From the NCBI RefSeq assembly GCF_007097245.1, contig NZ_VJZT01000003.1, forward strand, positions 308,920 through 372,919: DNA of 64,000 nucleotides. The letters are read 5' to 3'. Shown in pieces: positions 49,909-59,054 of this stretch. Source of the DNA: Flavobacterium restrictum. GTDB taxonomy: Bacteria; Bacteroidota; Bacteroidia; Flavobacteriales; Flavobacteriaceae. Position numbers and translations under genes: made by a program. Position 1 is the stretch's first letter; the number at the start of each line of letters is the position of its first letter. The notes under the pieces were generated by a model. The model did not search any database, was not told the origin of the DNA, and worked only from the letters and a program-made list of their open reading frames with translations.

Positions 49909-52900
49909 TTATCGTTTTGCTTGTTTTGGCAAAGGAAATTTCAGGGTTACTTTAGTGCCTTTTCCCAATTCGCTTTCTAATGTTATTGTCCCTGAATTTT
50001 TTTCGACAAATGTTTTTGCAATGTATAATCCCAAACCAGTCCCTTGAAACCCATCGGTATTACTTGCTCTATAAAAAGTGTTGAATAATTTAACTTGGTC
50101 TTGTTCAGGAATGCCTATCCCAAAATCAATGATTTCTAAAACTACAGTATTTTGAGTAGAAGTAAGGAAAAGAAGTACATTTTTGGAATTTTTAGAATAT
50201 TTAAAAGCATTATTTAAAATATTCAAAACGGCATTTTTTATTAGATTTTTATCTGCAAGAATGGTATAAAAATCGCCTGTAAAATTTGTAGTTATCGTAG
50301 GAATGTTTGCACTATTTATAAAGTTATTGTCAATGAGTTCTAGACAATATTCTTTCAAATCAAAAAGGATGGGTTTGAAAGTTGTTTTTCCAGAGTCATC
50401 TTTAGAAATAGTTAATACGGCATTCATTAACTCAACAATTCGGTCAATTTCTTCGGTAATAATTGCAACTCTTTTTAGTAAACGATCCCCATTTACTAAT
50501 TCTTGATTCTCGATGTACATGGCCATCAATTCGGCACTGGTTCTAATGGTAGTCATGGGTGTTCGAAACTCATGAGAAATTGTGGAGACTAAATTGATGC
50601 GCAATTCATTTAATTCTCGCTCTCGAATTAAGGTGTTTTCTACAATTTTTTCGGCTTCTTTTCTTTGTGTTATATCCCGAGTGCTCGATTGAAAACGTAT
50701 TGGAATACCATTTTCTTTGACTAAAATGGCTTTCGTTTCTAACCACAAATAATCGCCAGAGTTGTTTCTAAATCTAATTTGGACAGCAATATCAGCTGCT
50801 TCATTTATAAAACCATGTACGCTATTTTGTAGCATTACAATATCTTCTGGGTGAACATATTCTTGAGGAAATTTACCAAGTAGCTCATCCGGAGTATATC
50901 CCAATAGTTTTTCTATGGATGGCGAAACATATAGAAAGGAGCTGTCTAAATTATGCAAACAAACAAGGTCAATTGTATTATCAGCCAAAAGGCGATACAA
51001 ATTCTGTGCTTCATTTAATTGAATCGTTTTATTCCTGTTGTTTTCATCGGTTAATAATTTGTTTTCCGCTTCGATTTTTTTTCTTTCTGTAATGTCTATT
51101 ATTTGAACAATATAATACTTGATTTCATTGGTATTGTTGATGGATAAGGAAACGGACATGTGCGCCCAAACGATAGAATTATTTTTATGGATGAATCTTT
51201 TTTCTGAACTGAAATTGGTTATTTTTCCAGAATCTAACTGCTCTTTATATTCTAAATCAATGGCCAAGTCTTCGGTGTGAGTTATTTCTTGTAATTTCAA
51301 AAATTTCATTTCTTGATTGGAGTAGCCAATCATTTCACAAAGTCTGTCATTGACTTCAATATAGAATCCTTCGGTATTTATAAGTGCCATTCCCACTGCC
51401 GAATTTTCAAATGCGCCCTTGAACTGCGCTTCACTTTGCTGCAATTCATCCTTCAATTTTTTCTCTAACGTGGCATCCTGCATGGCTCCAATCATTCGGG
51501 TAGCTTTTCCTGCTTCATCTCGAATAATAATAGCCTTGTCATTTACGCACGCATAAGTGCCATCGGATTTTAAATAAAGGTATTCCATAGACCATTTATC
51601 GTCTGTTCCGTTGATGAACTCATCCATACTTTTTAGGTAGGCTACTTTGTCATCTGGATGTATAAAATCTTCACATTCTTGTCCCGTTATGATGTTGTTT
51701 TCAAATTGATGCCCAAAAAGGATAGAATAACTGGCACCAACCACTATTTTATCCGTAATCATATTCCAGTCCCAAATGGCATCCGAGGTGGCTTTGCTGG
51801 AATACGTAAATCGTTCATTGCTGATTTTCAAGGCGTCTTCGGCATTTTTTTGTGCGGTAATATCATTAAAAGAGCATATTACATAGAGCAATTCATGGCT
51901 ATCCCCAAAAACGGGTATGGCATCAACTAATAACCAAACCAAATCTTGGTTCTTTGCGCTTTGAACCCCCATTACACTATTATTTATGGGTTTCAATTTT
52001 TGTATCGCTAGCGGAACTGGAAATTCTTCGGGTTTGAAAGTTGTGCCGTCTAGATGAATTAATTTCCAATCGGCATCATAAGAGTTCTTGCCAAGTAATT
52101 GATCTTCGGTAAGACCTAGCATTTCGCAGGCCGCTTTATTGTATGCTACTATTTCGGATTGTGGTTCTTGCACTAAAATTCCAACCGCAACATTCTGGAT
52201 AATACTTTTGGTGAGTTGGCGATTTTTAAGGATTTCTTCCTGAATTTCCTTACTTTCAGTGATGTCTACTCCAAAACCTACCATCATTTCTAGCGTGTCA
52301 TCTTCGCCAAAAACGGGGGTGAATTTTCGAGTGTGGTATTTTTTTTTGCCATCTAGCCCTTCAATGGTGTCTTCCCATTCAAGGGTATTTCTAGATTCTA
52401 ATGCTTGCAAAAACTTGGCATTCCTTCCTTTTGCAAAAGCATCGTTTCTACCCGTATGTATTGCATATTCAAAATCCGTTTTACCAATAATGAATTTTCG
52501 CAGTTCCTCATTTTTAATGGCTGCCGGATTCAAATACGTGTATCGGTGGTGGTGGTCAAAAACGGCAACATCTGTAGGCAACCTATCTAATATTTTTTCA
52601 TAAAATTCTTTCTGTTGTACTAGCTTTTGTTGAATCTCCATATAAGCCGTAATGTCTCTAGCGTTTCCTATAAAAATGGGGTGACCCTCTTTTTGAGCTA
52701 ATTTAAATCGTGTAGCATGCCAAATATAGTGTCCTTTTTTGTGCAAAATTCTATAGGTAAACTCGCCTTGATTTTTTCCAGTTCTAATTACTTCATTTAA
52801 AGATTGAATGCAATTTTCTACATCTTCAGGATGCAAAAAGGAAGTCGTGCTTTTGCCTACAACATCATGAATCTCGTACCCCAAATGATCAAACCAATTG

Positions 52901-53466
52901 CTTGAAGCATCACTAATTATCCCGTCTAAATCGAGTCCAAAGGCAATTTCCTTTGGATTAACAATAAATAATTGATACTTTTTTTCTTGTTTTTTGATGC
53001 GCTTTCTTAATTTCTGGTTCTCAAGGTGTACTTTCAATAGAGATTGAATTTGCTGTACGGCATGATGCAAAGCGTGTAATTCTAGTGGCGAAAGTGCTTT
53101 AGGTTTAGCATCCATAATACACAGCGTTCCAATGACTTGATTGTCAGTACAGGACATTGGTAGCCCAGCAAAAAAAGAAATATTTTCTGATGGATTAAAA
53201 CCCTCGGTATTAAAACTTGGAACAATTTTAATTTTATTTTGCTTGATAACAGTCTCGTGAAGTGCTACTAAACTTGGCGGAATGGACTCGTCCTCAAAAC
53301 CTATTTTTGTTTTGATAGTGGCCCCATTTTTATTAAGTAATGCTATAAAGGCAAAGGAAACTTCACATAGTGCGGCTACAAATGATAGCGTACTATGGAA
53401 TTCTTGCTCAAGAGCGATGGTATTAAATATGGGTACTGTTTTTTTTGTATTCGGTGTTGAAGGCAT
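49909..53466 (-). CDS. Soluble multi-PAS sensor histidine kinase
   Basis: 1185 aa from ATG 53466 (MPSTPNTKK). A GAF domain (about 15-155; FAFIALLNKNGATIKTKIGF) is followed by six PAS domains, beginning near residues 165, 285, 415, 540, 670 and 800 (for instance ALINTEGFYIEVNDRLCEMI and YLNPAAIKNEELRK), several with PAC extensions ending in DITERK-like linkers. HisKA with LVSTISHEFRTPMTTIRTSA and HATPase_c with NAFKYSKNSK, DFGIGIPEQD and GTGLGLYIAKTFVEKNSGTI close the protein. No membrane segment is present. It integrates several cytoplasmic signals; no partner gene is adjacent. Confidence 0.94.
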   Translation of the reverse strand: MPSTPNTKKTVPIFNTIALEQEFHSTLSFVAALCEVSFAFIALLNKNGATIKTKIGFEDESIPPSLVALHETVIKQNKIKIVPSFNTEGFNPSENISFFAGLPMSCTDNQVIGTLCIMDAKPKALSPLELHALHHAVQQIQSLLKVHLENQKLRKRIKKQEKKYQLFIVNPKEIAFGLDLDGIISDASSNWFDHLGYEIHDVVGKSTTSFLHPEDVENCIQSLNEVIRTGKNQGEFTYRILHKKGHYIWHATRFKLAQKEGHPIFIGNARDITAYMEIQQKLVQQKEFYEKILDRLPTDVAVFDHHHRYTYLNPAAIKNEELRKFIIGKTDFEYAIHTGRNDAFAKGRNAKFLQALESRNTLEWEDTIEGLDGKKKYHTRKFTPVFGEDDTLEMMVGFGVDITESKEIQEEILKNRQLTKSIIQNVAVGILVQEPQSEIVAYNKAACEMLGLTEDQLLGKNSYDADWKLIHLDGTTFKPEEFPVPLAIQKLKPINNSVMGVQSAKNQDLVWLLVDAIPVFGDSHELLYVICSFNDITAQKNAEDALKISNERFTYSSKATSDAIWDWNMITDKIVVGASYSILFGHQFENNIITGQECEDFIHPDDKVAYLKSMDEFINGTDDKWSMEYLYLKSDGTYACVNDKAIIIRDEAGKATRMIGAMQDATLEKKLKDELQQSEAQFKGAFENSAVGMALINTEGFYIEVNDRLCEMIGYSNQEMKFLKLQEITHTEDLAIDLEYKEQLDSGKITNFSSEKRFIHKNNSIVWAHMSVSLSINNTNEIKYYIVQIIDITERKKIEAENKLLTDENNRNKTIQLNEAQNLYRLLADNTIDLVCLHNLDSSFLYVSPSIEKLLGYTPDELLGKFPQEYVHPEDIVMLQNSVHGFINEAADIAVQIRFRNNSGDYLWLETKAILVKENGIPIRFQSSTRDITQRKEAEKIVENTLIRERELNELRINLVSTISHEFRTPMTTIRTSAELMAMYIENQELVNGDRLLKRVAIITEEIDRIVELMNAVLTISKDDSGKTTFKPILFDLKEYCLELIDNNFINSANIPTITTNFTGDFYTILADKNLIKNAVLNILNNAFKYSKNSKNVLLFLTSTQNTVVLEIIDFGIGIPEQDQVKLFNTFYRASNTDGFQGTGLGLYIAKTFVEKNSGTITLESELGKGTKVTLKFPLPKQAKR

Positions 53467-53724
53467 CTTTTTTTTCAAGTAATTGTTTATACAGCAGTAA
53501 ATTGAAAAATGTATATTGGGGAGATATAATTACAAAATAACGCTTATTTAATGATAAATAAAAGTTTGTCCAAAAATTAAAAAAAAATGGATTAGAATTC
53601 AAGCTACAAAAAGGACGTTTTTTAGATTAGTATGCCATATTTTTTAGTGGTAAACAGCAGATTTTGTTTTTTTATTACAGTTAATTTTATTGCCACCAAC
53701 GGTACTTAGTCAAACTAAACGTTG

Positions 53725-53732
53725 TAACTTTG
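53725..53732 (+). promoter_or_regulatory. Promoter -7 box of dnaG
   Basis: TAACTTTG fits TAnnTTTG and ends 22 bp before the TTG start codon. The best TTG upstream (53690-53692) is 32 bp away, too far for the usual spacing. Confidence 0.45.
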
Positions 53733-53754
53733 AACTTCCAAAAATAATAATAGT

Positions 53755-55731
53755 TTGATTTCAAAAGCCACCATAGATACCGTTTACGAAACCGCTCGAG
53801 TAGAGGAAGTTATTGGCGATTTTGTACAATTAAAACGAGCAGGAAGTAACTTCAAGGGATTAAGTCCGTTTTCGGATGAGCGTTCTCCTTCGTTTATGGT
53901 GTCGCCAGCCAAAGGGATTTGGAAAGATTTTAGCTCCGGAAAAGGCGGTAATGCTGTAGCTTTCTTGATGGAGCATTCGCATTTTACCTATCCCGAAGCC
54001 ATACGGTATTTGGCCAAAAAATATACCATCGAGATTGAGGAGACAGAGCAAACCGATGCCGAAAAAGCCAATACAGATGCTAGAGAAAGCATGTATCTAG
54101 TATCAGAATTTGCCAAAACCTATTTTCACACCACACTTTTAAACACCGAAGAAGGCAAAGCCATTGGGTATTCCTATTTTAAAGAAAGAGGATTTACTAA
54201 TGAAACCATCAAGAAATTTGCCTTGGGATATTCGCCCGAAACTTGGGATGCGTTTACCAAAGAAGCATTAGGAAAAGGGTATAAATTAGAATTTTTAGAA
54301 AGCACGGGCCTCACAATTCCTAGAGAAGATCGCCCATTTGACCGCTTTAAAGGCAGGGTAATGTTTCCTATACAAAGCATGTCAGGACGCGTACTTGGTT
54401 TTGGAGGACGCATTTTGACCAATGATAAAAAAGCTGCTAAATACCTCAACTCGCCCGAAAGCGAATTGTATCATAAAAGCAAAGTCTTGTACGGTATTTT
54501 TCAAGCCAAGCAAGCCATTGCCAAATTAAACAATTGTTACTTGGTCGAAGGCTACACAGATGTGATCCAGTTTAATCAAGCGGGAATTGAGAATGTGGTT
54601 GCTTCCTCTGGAACGGCTTTGACACCAGATCAAATACGGTTGATTAATAGATTGACCAAAAATATTACTGTGCTTTTTGACGGGGATGCTGCGGGTTTAC
54701 GAGCCTCCATTCGCGGAATCGATTTGATCCTTGAGGAAGGAATGAATGTAAAAGTATGTTCATTTCCTGATGGCGAAGACCCGGATAGCTTTGCCAAAAA
54801 AACATCCTACGAGGATTTAGTGTGCTATTTAGAAGAAAATGCCAAGGATTTTATCCAGTTCAAAGCATCACTATTGATGAATGATGCCAAGAATGATCCT
54901 ATCAAAAAAGCCGATTTGATTCGGGATATGGTCACTAGTATTTCTAAAATTCCAGACCGAATTCAGCGTGAAATTTACATTCAGGAATGCTCTCGCATTA
55001 TGGATATTTCAGAGCAGGTTCTGGTGAGCACATTAGCGCAACTGGTTCAAAAAGACATTTCGGAAGTTGGTAAAAAGCAAAAACAAGAGCAAAAAGCATT
55101 CGAAATTGTAAAAAATGAAAATCCAGCAACTACCGAAAAAATTGATATTCTCTATCAATTAGAACGAAAAATTATCGAAATACTATTGTTGTATGGTACC
55201 AAAACCGAAGTTTTTGAAGATGTTTTGTTAAAAACGAATGAGCAGGGAGAAATTGTGCAAGTGGTCGAAAAAAAAGAATACAAAGTCTACCAACGCATTT
55301 ATTTGAGTTTGCAAGAAGATGAAGTGGAGTTGGCAAATCCTTTATTTCGGGATTTGTTCAATAACTTGATTACGTATTATCTTCAAAATGACAACTTCTC
55401 CATGGATCAATATTTAATGCACTTGCAGCCTGAATTTGCTCAAGAAGTTACCGATGTTTTGATGGAAGACGAACGCATTGCTTTGCACAATTGGGAAGGT
55501 CAAAATATATTTGTAAAACAAAAATCAGAAACCATTAGTCAGCACACCACCGAAACGATTTTGTCTATTCGCGAGTTCTTGATTAACAAATTGATTTTGG
55601 ATTTGATGAACAATTTTAAGAACAACCCGGAGATGGATTTGGAGGAAATCAAAGTGACCATTAATGATTATAATAAATTGAAAGTAAGTTTGACCAGTAA
55701 TATTGGACGCATACGATCTACTTATATTTAG
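53755..55731 (+). CDS. dnaG: DNA primase DnaG without zinc ligands
   Basis: Lays RNA primers at the replication fork. 658 aa from a TTG codon (ISKATIDTVYETARVEEVIG), since no ATG fits. The N-terminal domain aligns with the CHC2 zinc finger but its ligands are gone: FKGLSPFSDERSPSF where Cys and His are expected (CPFHxEKTPSF), and IWKDFSSGKGGNAVAFLMEH where YHCFGCGxGG is usual. The TOPRIM core is intact (FGGRIL, YLNSPESELYHKSKVLYG, VEGYTDVIQFNQAGI, VLFDGDAAGLRASIRGID). The C-terminal helicase-binding part is long. Confidence 0.95.
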   Translation: MISKATIDTVYETARVEEVIGDFVQLKRAGSNFKGLSPFSDERSPSFMVSPAKGIWKDFSSGKGGNAVAFLMEHSHFTYPEAIRYLAKKYTIEIEETEQTDAEKANTDARESMYLVSEFAKTYFHTTLLNTEEGKAIGYSYFKERGFTNETIKKFALGYSPETWDAFTKEALGKGYKLEFLESTGLTIPREDRPFDRFKGRVMFPIQSMSGRVLGFGGRILTNDKKAAKYLNSPESELYHKSKVLYGIFQAKQAIAKLNNCYLVEGYTDVIQFNQAGIENVVASSGTALTPDQIRLINRLTKNITVLFDGDAAGLRASIRGIDLILEEGMNVKVCSFPDGEDPDSFAKKTSYEDLVCYLEENAKDFIQFKASLLMNDAKNDPIKKADLIRDMVTSISKIPDRIQREIYIQECSRIMDISEQVLVSTLAQLVQKDISEVGKKQKQEQKAFEIVKNENPATTEKIDILYQLERKIIEILLLYGTKTEVFEDVLLKTNEQGEIVQVVEKKEYKVYQRIYLSLQEDEVELANPLFRDLFNNLITYYLQNDNFSMDQYLMHLQPEFAQEVTDVLMEDERIALHNWEGQNIFVKQKSETISQHTTETILSIREFLINKLILDLMNNFKNNPEMDLEEIKVTINDYNKLKVSLTSNIGRIRSTYI

Positions 55732-55831
55732 TTCTTCTTTTTAACAAAAAAATTTAGAAGAATCCACAAGCAGTAAGCGCTTTTGATTCAACTAAATAGC
55801 AGGTAATTTTGGAATGTTTAAAATAGAAAAT

Positions 55832-56686
55832 CTAATCTTCGGATACGACTGTTTTGCTTTTTTCGGAAAAAATATCCAATAAAACAACACTTCCTTGGTT
55901 GTTGATCATCGTCATATTCAACGTGTCTAAAGCGGCTAAATTTCTAGAAACCGTACCGCTAAAGTTGTTGTATGAAATATTCATTTCTTTTAGATTTACT
56001 AATTGCTCGATTTCGGCAGGAACTTGACCCTGCATCGCATTATCAAACAAACTTAAGTTTTCTAGCGATTTGAAATTTATAATTTCACTACTCAAATTGC
56101 CATTCAGTTTATTGCTACTTAAGAGTAAATTTTTTAAGGTTCTAATTTTATAAATCGAATTTGGTAATCCGCCCTGAATGTCATTGTTGTACAAAGCCAA
56201 AGTTTCTAACTGTGTTAAATTACCCAATGCAGCTGGTAATTCACCGCTAATGGCATTGCTATAAAGTTCAATTGCTTTAAGGCTGGTAAGGCAACAAATG
56301 GAGTTAGGAATTGCGCCTGACAATTGATTGAACGAAATGTCGATTTTTTGTAAGGACTGCAACCGACCAATCGTGGTAGGAATAACACCGTTGAGTTGGT
56401 TTTTATGCAAATCTAATTCTTGGAGGTACACGAGATTCTGAATTTCATTTGGCAAAAATCCGTCTAAATTATTTTCTGATAAATGTATCGCAATTACCTT
56501 ATCGTCCTGTAACGTAATACCATACCAAGAACTTATAGGAGCCGAAAGATCCCATTTTGTTGTCCATTGATTTCCGTTGGTAGCGTTGTACAATTGAACC
56601 AAAGCGTCACGCTCTGAACTAGAAACAGAAGCAAATGTAAAAAGAGAACAGAAAAAAACCAAAAACGAAGTAGTAATTACTTTCAT
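55832..56686 (-). CDS. Secreted leucine-rich repeat protein (plant-type repeats)
   Basis: 284 aa from ATG 56686 with a signal peptide (MKVITTSFLVFFCSLFTFAS). The segment SERDALVQLYNATNGNQWTT and SSWYGITLQDDKVIAIHLSE is the cap found before plant-type LRRs. About eight repeats of the type LxxLxxLDLxxNxLxGxIPxxI follow (LQELDLHKNQLNGVIPTTIG, LQKIDISFNQLSGAIPNSIC). The protein ends without a T9SS sorting domain, so it is probably periplasmic or exported by another route. Likely a binding protein; ligand unknown. Confidence 0.85.
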   Translation of the reverse strand: MKVITTSFLVFFCSLFTFASVSSSERDALVQLYNATNGNQWTTKWDLSAPISSWYGITLQDDKVIAIHLSENNLDGFLPNEIQNLVYLQELDLHKNQLNGVIPTTIGRLQSLQKIDISFNQLSGAIPNSICCLTSLKAIELYSNAISGELPAALGNLTQLETLALYNNDIQGGLPNSIYKIRTLKNLLLSSNKLNGNLSSEIINFKSLENLSLFDNAMQGQVPAEIEQLVNLKEMNISYNNFSGTVSRNLAALDTLNMTMINNQGSVVLLDIFSEKSKTVVSED

Positions 56687-56865
56687 AAGCGTTGAAATGC
56701 TATTATAGCAGAGTACAAAATAATTAAAATATCGGATGATACGCAAATTTAATCGATGAAATACACTTTTTATTATTTTTAAAAGATAAATAACTTACAA
56801 AAAAATGAAAACATACTTTTTCAAAAAAAACAGTATATTTGAAACACAATTTTAAAATCAAACCT

Positions 56866-57348
56866 ATGGAAATCAATTTTTTAGCTATTCTAGTAGCAGC
56901 AGTGTCAACAGTAGTAGTGGGATTTGTATGGTACCATCCCAAAGTTTTTGGTGGTATTTGGATGAGAGAATCCGGCTTAACAGAGGATAAAATGAAAGGA
57001 GTAAATAGGGTAAAGATGCTGCTTTGTTCGATTATATATGCCTTTTTTATGGCATTTATATTGCGTTTTTTGGTCATTCATCAAACGGGTGCATTAGGAA
57101 TGGTAGGTGGCGATGCTACAAAAGCACTCCCTTCCTACAATGCTTTTTTGGACGATTATGGCACGGCGTTTAGAACCTTTAAACATGGCGCATTACACGG
57201 TTTCATGACAGGATTGCTTATGATTTTACCCGTTATAGGCACGAATGCTTTGTATGAAAGACGCAGTTTTAAATATACAATGGTAACAGGCGGTTTTTGG
57301 ATAGTATGTTTTACCATCATGGGTGCTATCATTTGTGGTTGGAGCTAG
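56866..57348 (+). CDS. DUF1761 family membrane protein
   Basis: 160 aa from ATG 56866 with four membrane helices. Family features: INFLAILVAAVSTVVVGFVW, WYHPKVFGGIWMRESGL, a middle helix IYAFFMAFILRFLVIH and a last helix KYTMVTGGFWIVCFTIMGAI. DUF1761 has no known function. A TATATTTG box (56834-56841) fits as -7 element, giving a leader of about 20 nt. A nested palindrome and a terminator follow. Confidence 0.87.
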   Translation: MEINFLAILVAAVSTVVVGFVWYHPKVFGGIWMRESGLTEDKMKGVNRVKMLLCSIIYAFFMAFILRFLVIHQTGALGMVGGDATKALPSYNAFLDDYGTAFRTFKHGALHGFMTGLLMILPVIGTNALYERRSFKYTMVTGGFWIVCFTIMGAIICGWS

Positions 57349-57363
57349 AAGTGCTATAAACTT

Positions 57364-57418
57364 GATTGCTCGGATATATACTAAACCCCTCGTTTAGTGT
57401 AGTGCGTGATTTGCAATC
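57364..57418. repeat. Nested palindromic intergenic repeat
   Basis: GATTGC (57364-57369) and GCAATC (57413-57418) enclose ACTAAAC-CCCTC-GTTTAGT, so the element folds as a hairpin with two stems. CCATACCCATAAACGAG follows. It stands alone in the window, and I consider it part of a dispersed family from its form only. Confidence 0.45.
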
Positions 57419-57454
57419 CATACCCATAAACGAGAGCAAACAACCATAACTTAT

Positions 57455-57493
57455 AAAAACGGCATTCAAAAATTATTTTGATTGCCGTTTTTT
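57455..57493. terminator. Bidirectional terminator between DUF1761 and dehydratase genes
   Basis: AAAAACGGCA (57455-57464) pairs with TGCCGTTTTT (57483-57492), and both flanks have A or T runs; the loop can form a further ATTCAAAA/TTTTGAT stem. Confidence 0.8.
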
Positions 57494-57519
57494 TATGGAA
57501 TAGTACTTATACAACAGTA

Positions 57520-57798
57520 TTAGTATAAGTCATCTATTTTTTGAGCCAAATCAAAATCTTTTTGGGTAACTCCTTGTGCGTCATGGGTAGTCAGCCGGAG
57601 GGTAACTTTGTTGTAAACATTGAATAATTCAGGGTGGTGATTGGCGATTTCGGCTTGAATCCCCACTTGAACGAGGAATCCCAATGCTTGCGAAAAATTT
57701 TTGAATTGAAATTTTTTCTCAATGCCGTTATTGCTAAACCGCCATTGGTCGAGTTGCTCTAAAAAAACTTCGGCCGATTCATTATCATACGTTTTCAT
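57520..57798 (-). CDS. phhB: Pterin-4a-carbinolamine dehydratase
   Basis: 92 aa from ATG 57798 (MKTYDNESAEVF). It dehydrates 4a-hydroxytetrahydropterin in recycling of tetrahydrobiopterin for phenylalanine hydroxylase. Family features: FKNFSQALGFLVQVGIQAEI, NHHPELFNVYNKVTLRLTTH with the catalytic His-His pair. An earlier in-frame start (57879) would add residues that do not fit the family. It could alternatively act with Moco pterins, but no neighbouring gene supports that. Confidence 0.9.
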   Translation of the reverse strand: MKTYDNESAEVFLEQLDQWRFSNNGIEKKFQFKNFSQALGFLVQVGIQAEIANHHPELFNVYNKVTLRLTTHDAQGVTQKDFDLAQKIDDLY

Positions 57799-57892
57799 AC
57801 TTTTTTTTATAAAGTTAGATAAATAATCACATCCCGCTAATACTTTAACTTTATTGGTTAAATTTGGTGTCAAATACAAATCAGCTAACAGA

Positions 57893-59041
57893 TTGAAACC
57901 TCTTTTTTCTTTTAGAATTTATACCCAAACTGCCCAACTTCCTGACAAATGGAATGATGTAGCAGCACACAATGTTTTTTTGTCGCGAGATTATTTGTTT
58001 GTTTTGGAGCAATCGGCGCCCGCAAATATGGTTTGCCATTACATAGGCATTTTTGAAAACGACCAATTAGTAGGTGTTGCCCTATCCCAATTTTTAGATT
58101 TGAATGCCTTGGCCTCTTTTGGAGAGCGCGATAAATGTATTAAATCTGCTGTTAGGAATTTTTTATTCAAAAAACTGTCTTCTAATGTTCTGGTTATTGG
58201 GAACAATATGTTGACGGGGCAAAATGCGTTTTCAGTGTTGGAATCAACCAATACCGATGCTGCTTTGAAAGCCTTGAAAATGGCTTGCAAAAAGTTGATA
58301 GCTGATTTTAAATCAAAGGGAATCAAAATTCACATTACTACGTATAAAGATTTTTTGGAGGCCGATATTCAAAAATTTGCAACTCCTGATTTTGCATCAA
58401 TATTTCAATTTTCGACCCAACCCAACATGCATTTTGACATTCCAGAACAGTGGCAATCCGAGCAAGATTATATTGATGCTTTGTCCAAAAAATACCGAGA
58501 TCAATACAAGCGTGCCCGCAAAAAGGCAACTGGAATTGTCAAACGAAAAATGAGCTTGTCTGATGTTATTGCCCATGAAGATACTATTTACAATTTGTAT
58601 TATCATGTTGCCCAGAATGCGCCTTTCAACACTTTTTTTTTAAACAAAAATCATTTCAGAATTTTTAAAGAAGTGCTTCAGGATACCTTTCTTTTTTACG
58701 GCTATTTTATTGACGATAAGTTAATAGGTTTTAATACGTTGATCAAAAACGGAAATACCATGGATACTTATTTTTTGGGTTATGATGAAAGCATTCAAAG
58801 AGACAAAATGCTCTATTTAAACATGCTTTATGACATGATTGGTTATTCGATTAACAAAGGATATTCCGAGATTATTTTTGCCAGAACGGCACTGGAGATA
58901 AAAAGTTCAGTAGGGGCAAAACCCCAAAAAATGTATGGTTTAATGGAGCATAGTAATCCTATAATTAACAAAAATATAGCACAATTATTTGGGTATTTAG
59001 AACCCGAAACGATTTGGCAAGAACGCAATCCGTTTAAATAA
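57893..59041 (+). CDS. Predicted N-acyltransferase (FemAB/GNAT-like)
   Basis: About 382 aa if started at TTG 57893 (KPLFSFRIYTQTAQLPDKWN); no ATG is suitably placed. A TAAATTTG box at 57859-57866 would fit as -7 element and excludes starts upstream of it. The C-terminal half resembles a GNAT/FemAB (BioF2-like) acyltransferase: DALSKKYRDQYKRARKKATG, YFIDDKLIGFNTLIKNG and TYFLGYDESIQRDKMLYLNM. The substrate is unknown; cell-wall or small-molecule acylation is possible. It overlaps nothing and precedes an AraC gene by 13 bp. Confidence 0.75.
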   Translation: MKPLFSFRIYTQTAQLPDKWNDVAAHNVFLSRDYLFVLEQSAPANMVCHYIGIFENDQLVGVALSQFLDLNALASFGERDKCIKSAVRNFLFKKLSSNVLVIGNNMLTGQNAFSVLESTNTDAALKALKMACKKLIADFKSKGIKIHITTYKDFLEADIQKFATPDFASIFQFSTQPNMHFDIPEQWQSEQDYIDALSKKYRDQYKRARKKATGIVKRKMSLSDVIAHEDTIYNLYYHVAQNAPFNTFFLNKNHFRIFKEVLQDTFLFYGYFIDDKLIGFNTLIKNGNTMDTYFLGYDESIQRDKMLYLNMLYDMIGYSINKGYSEIIFARTALEIKSSVGAKPQKMYGLMEHSNPIINKNIAQLFGYLEPETIWQERNPFK

Positions 59042-59054
59042 TATTCAAAAGAAG

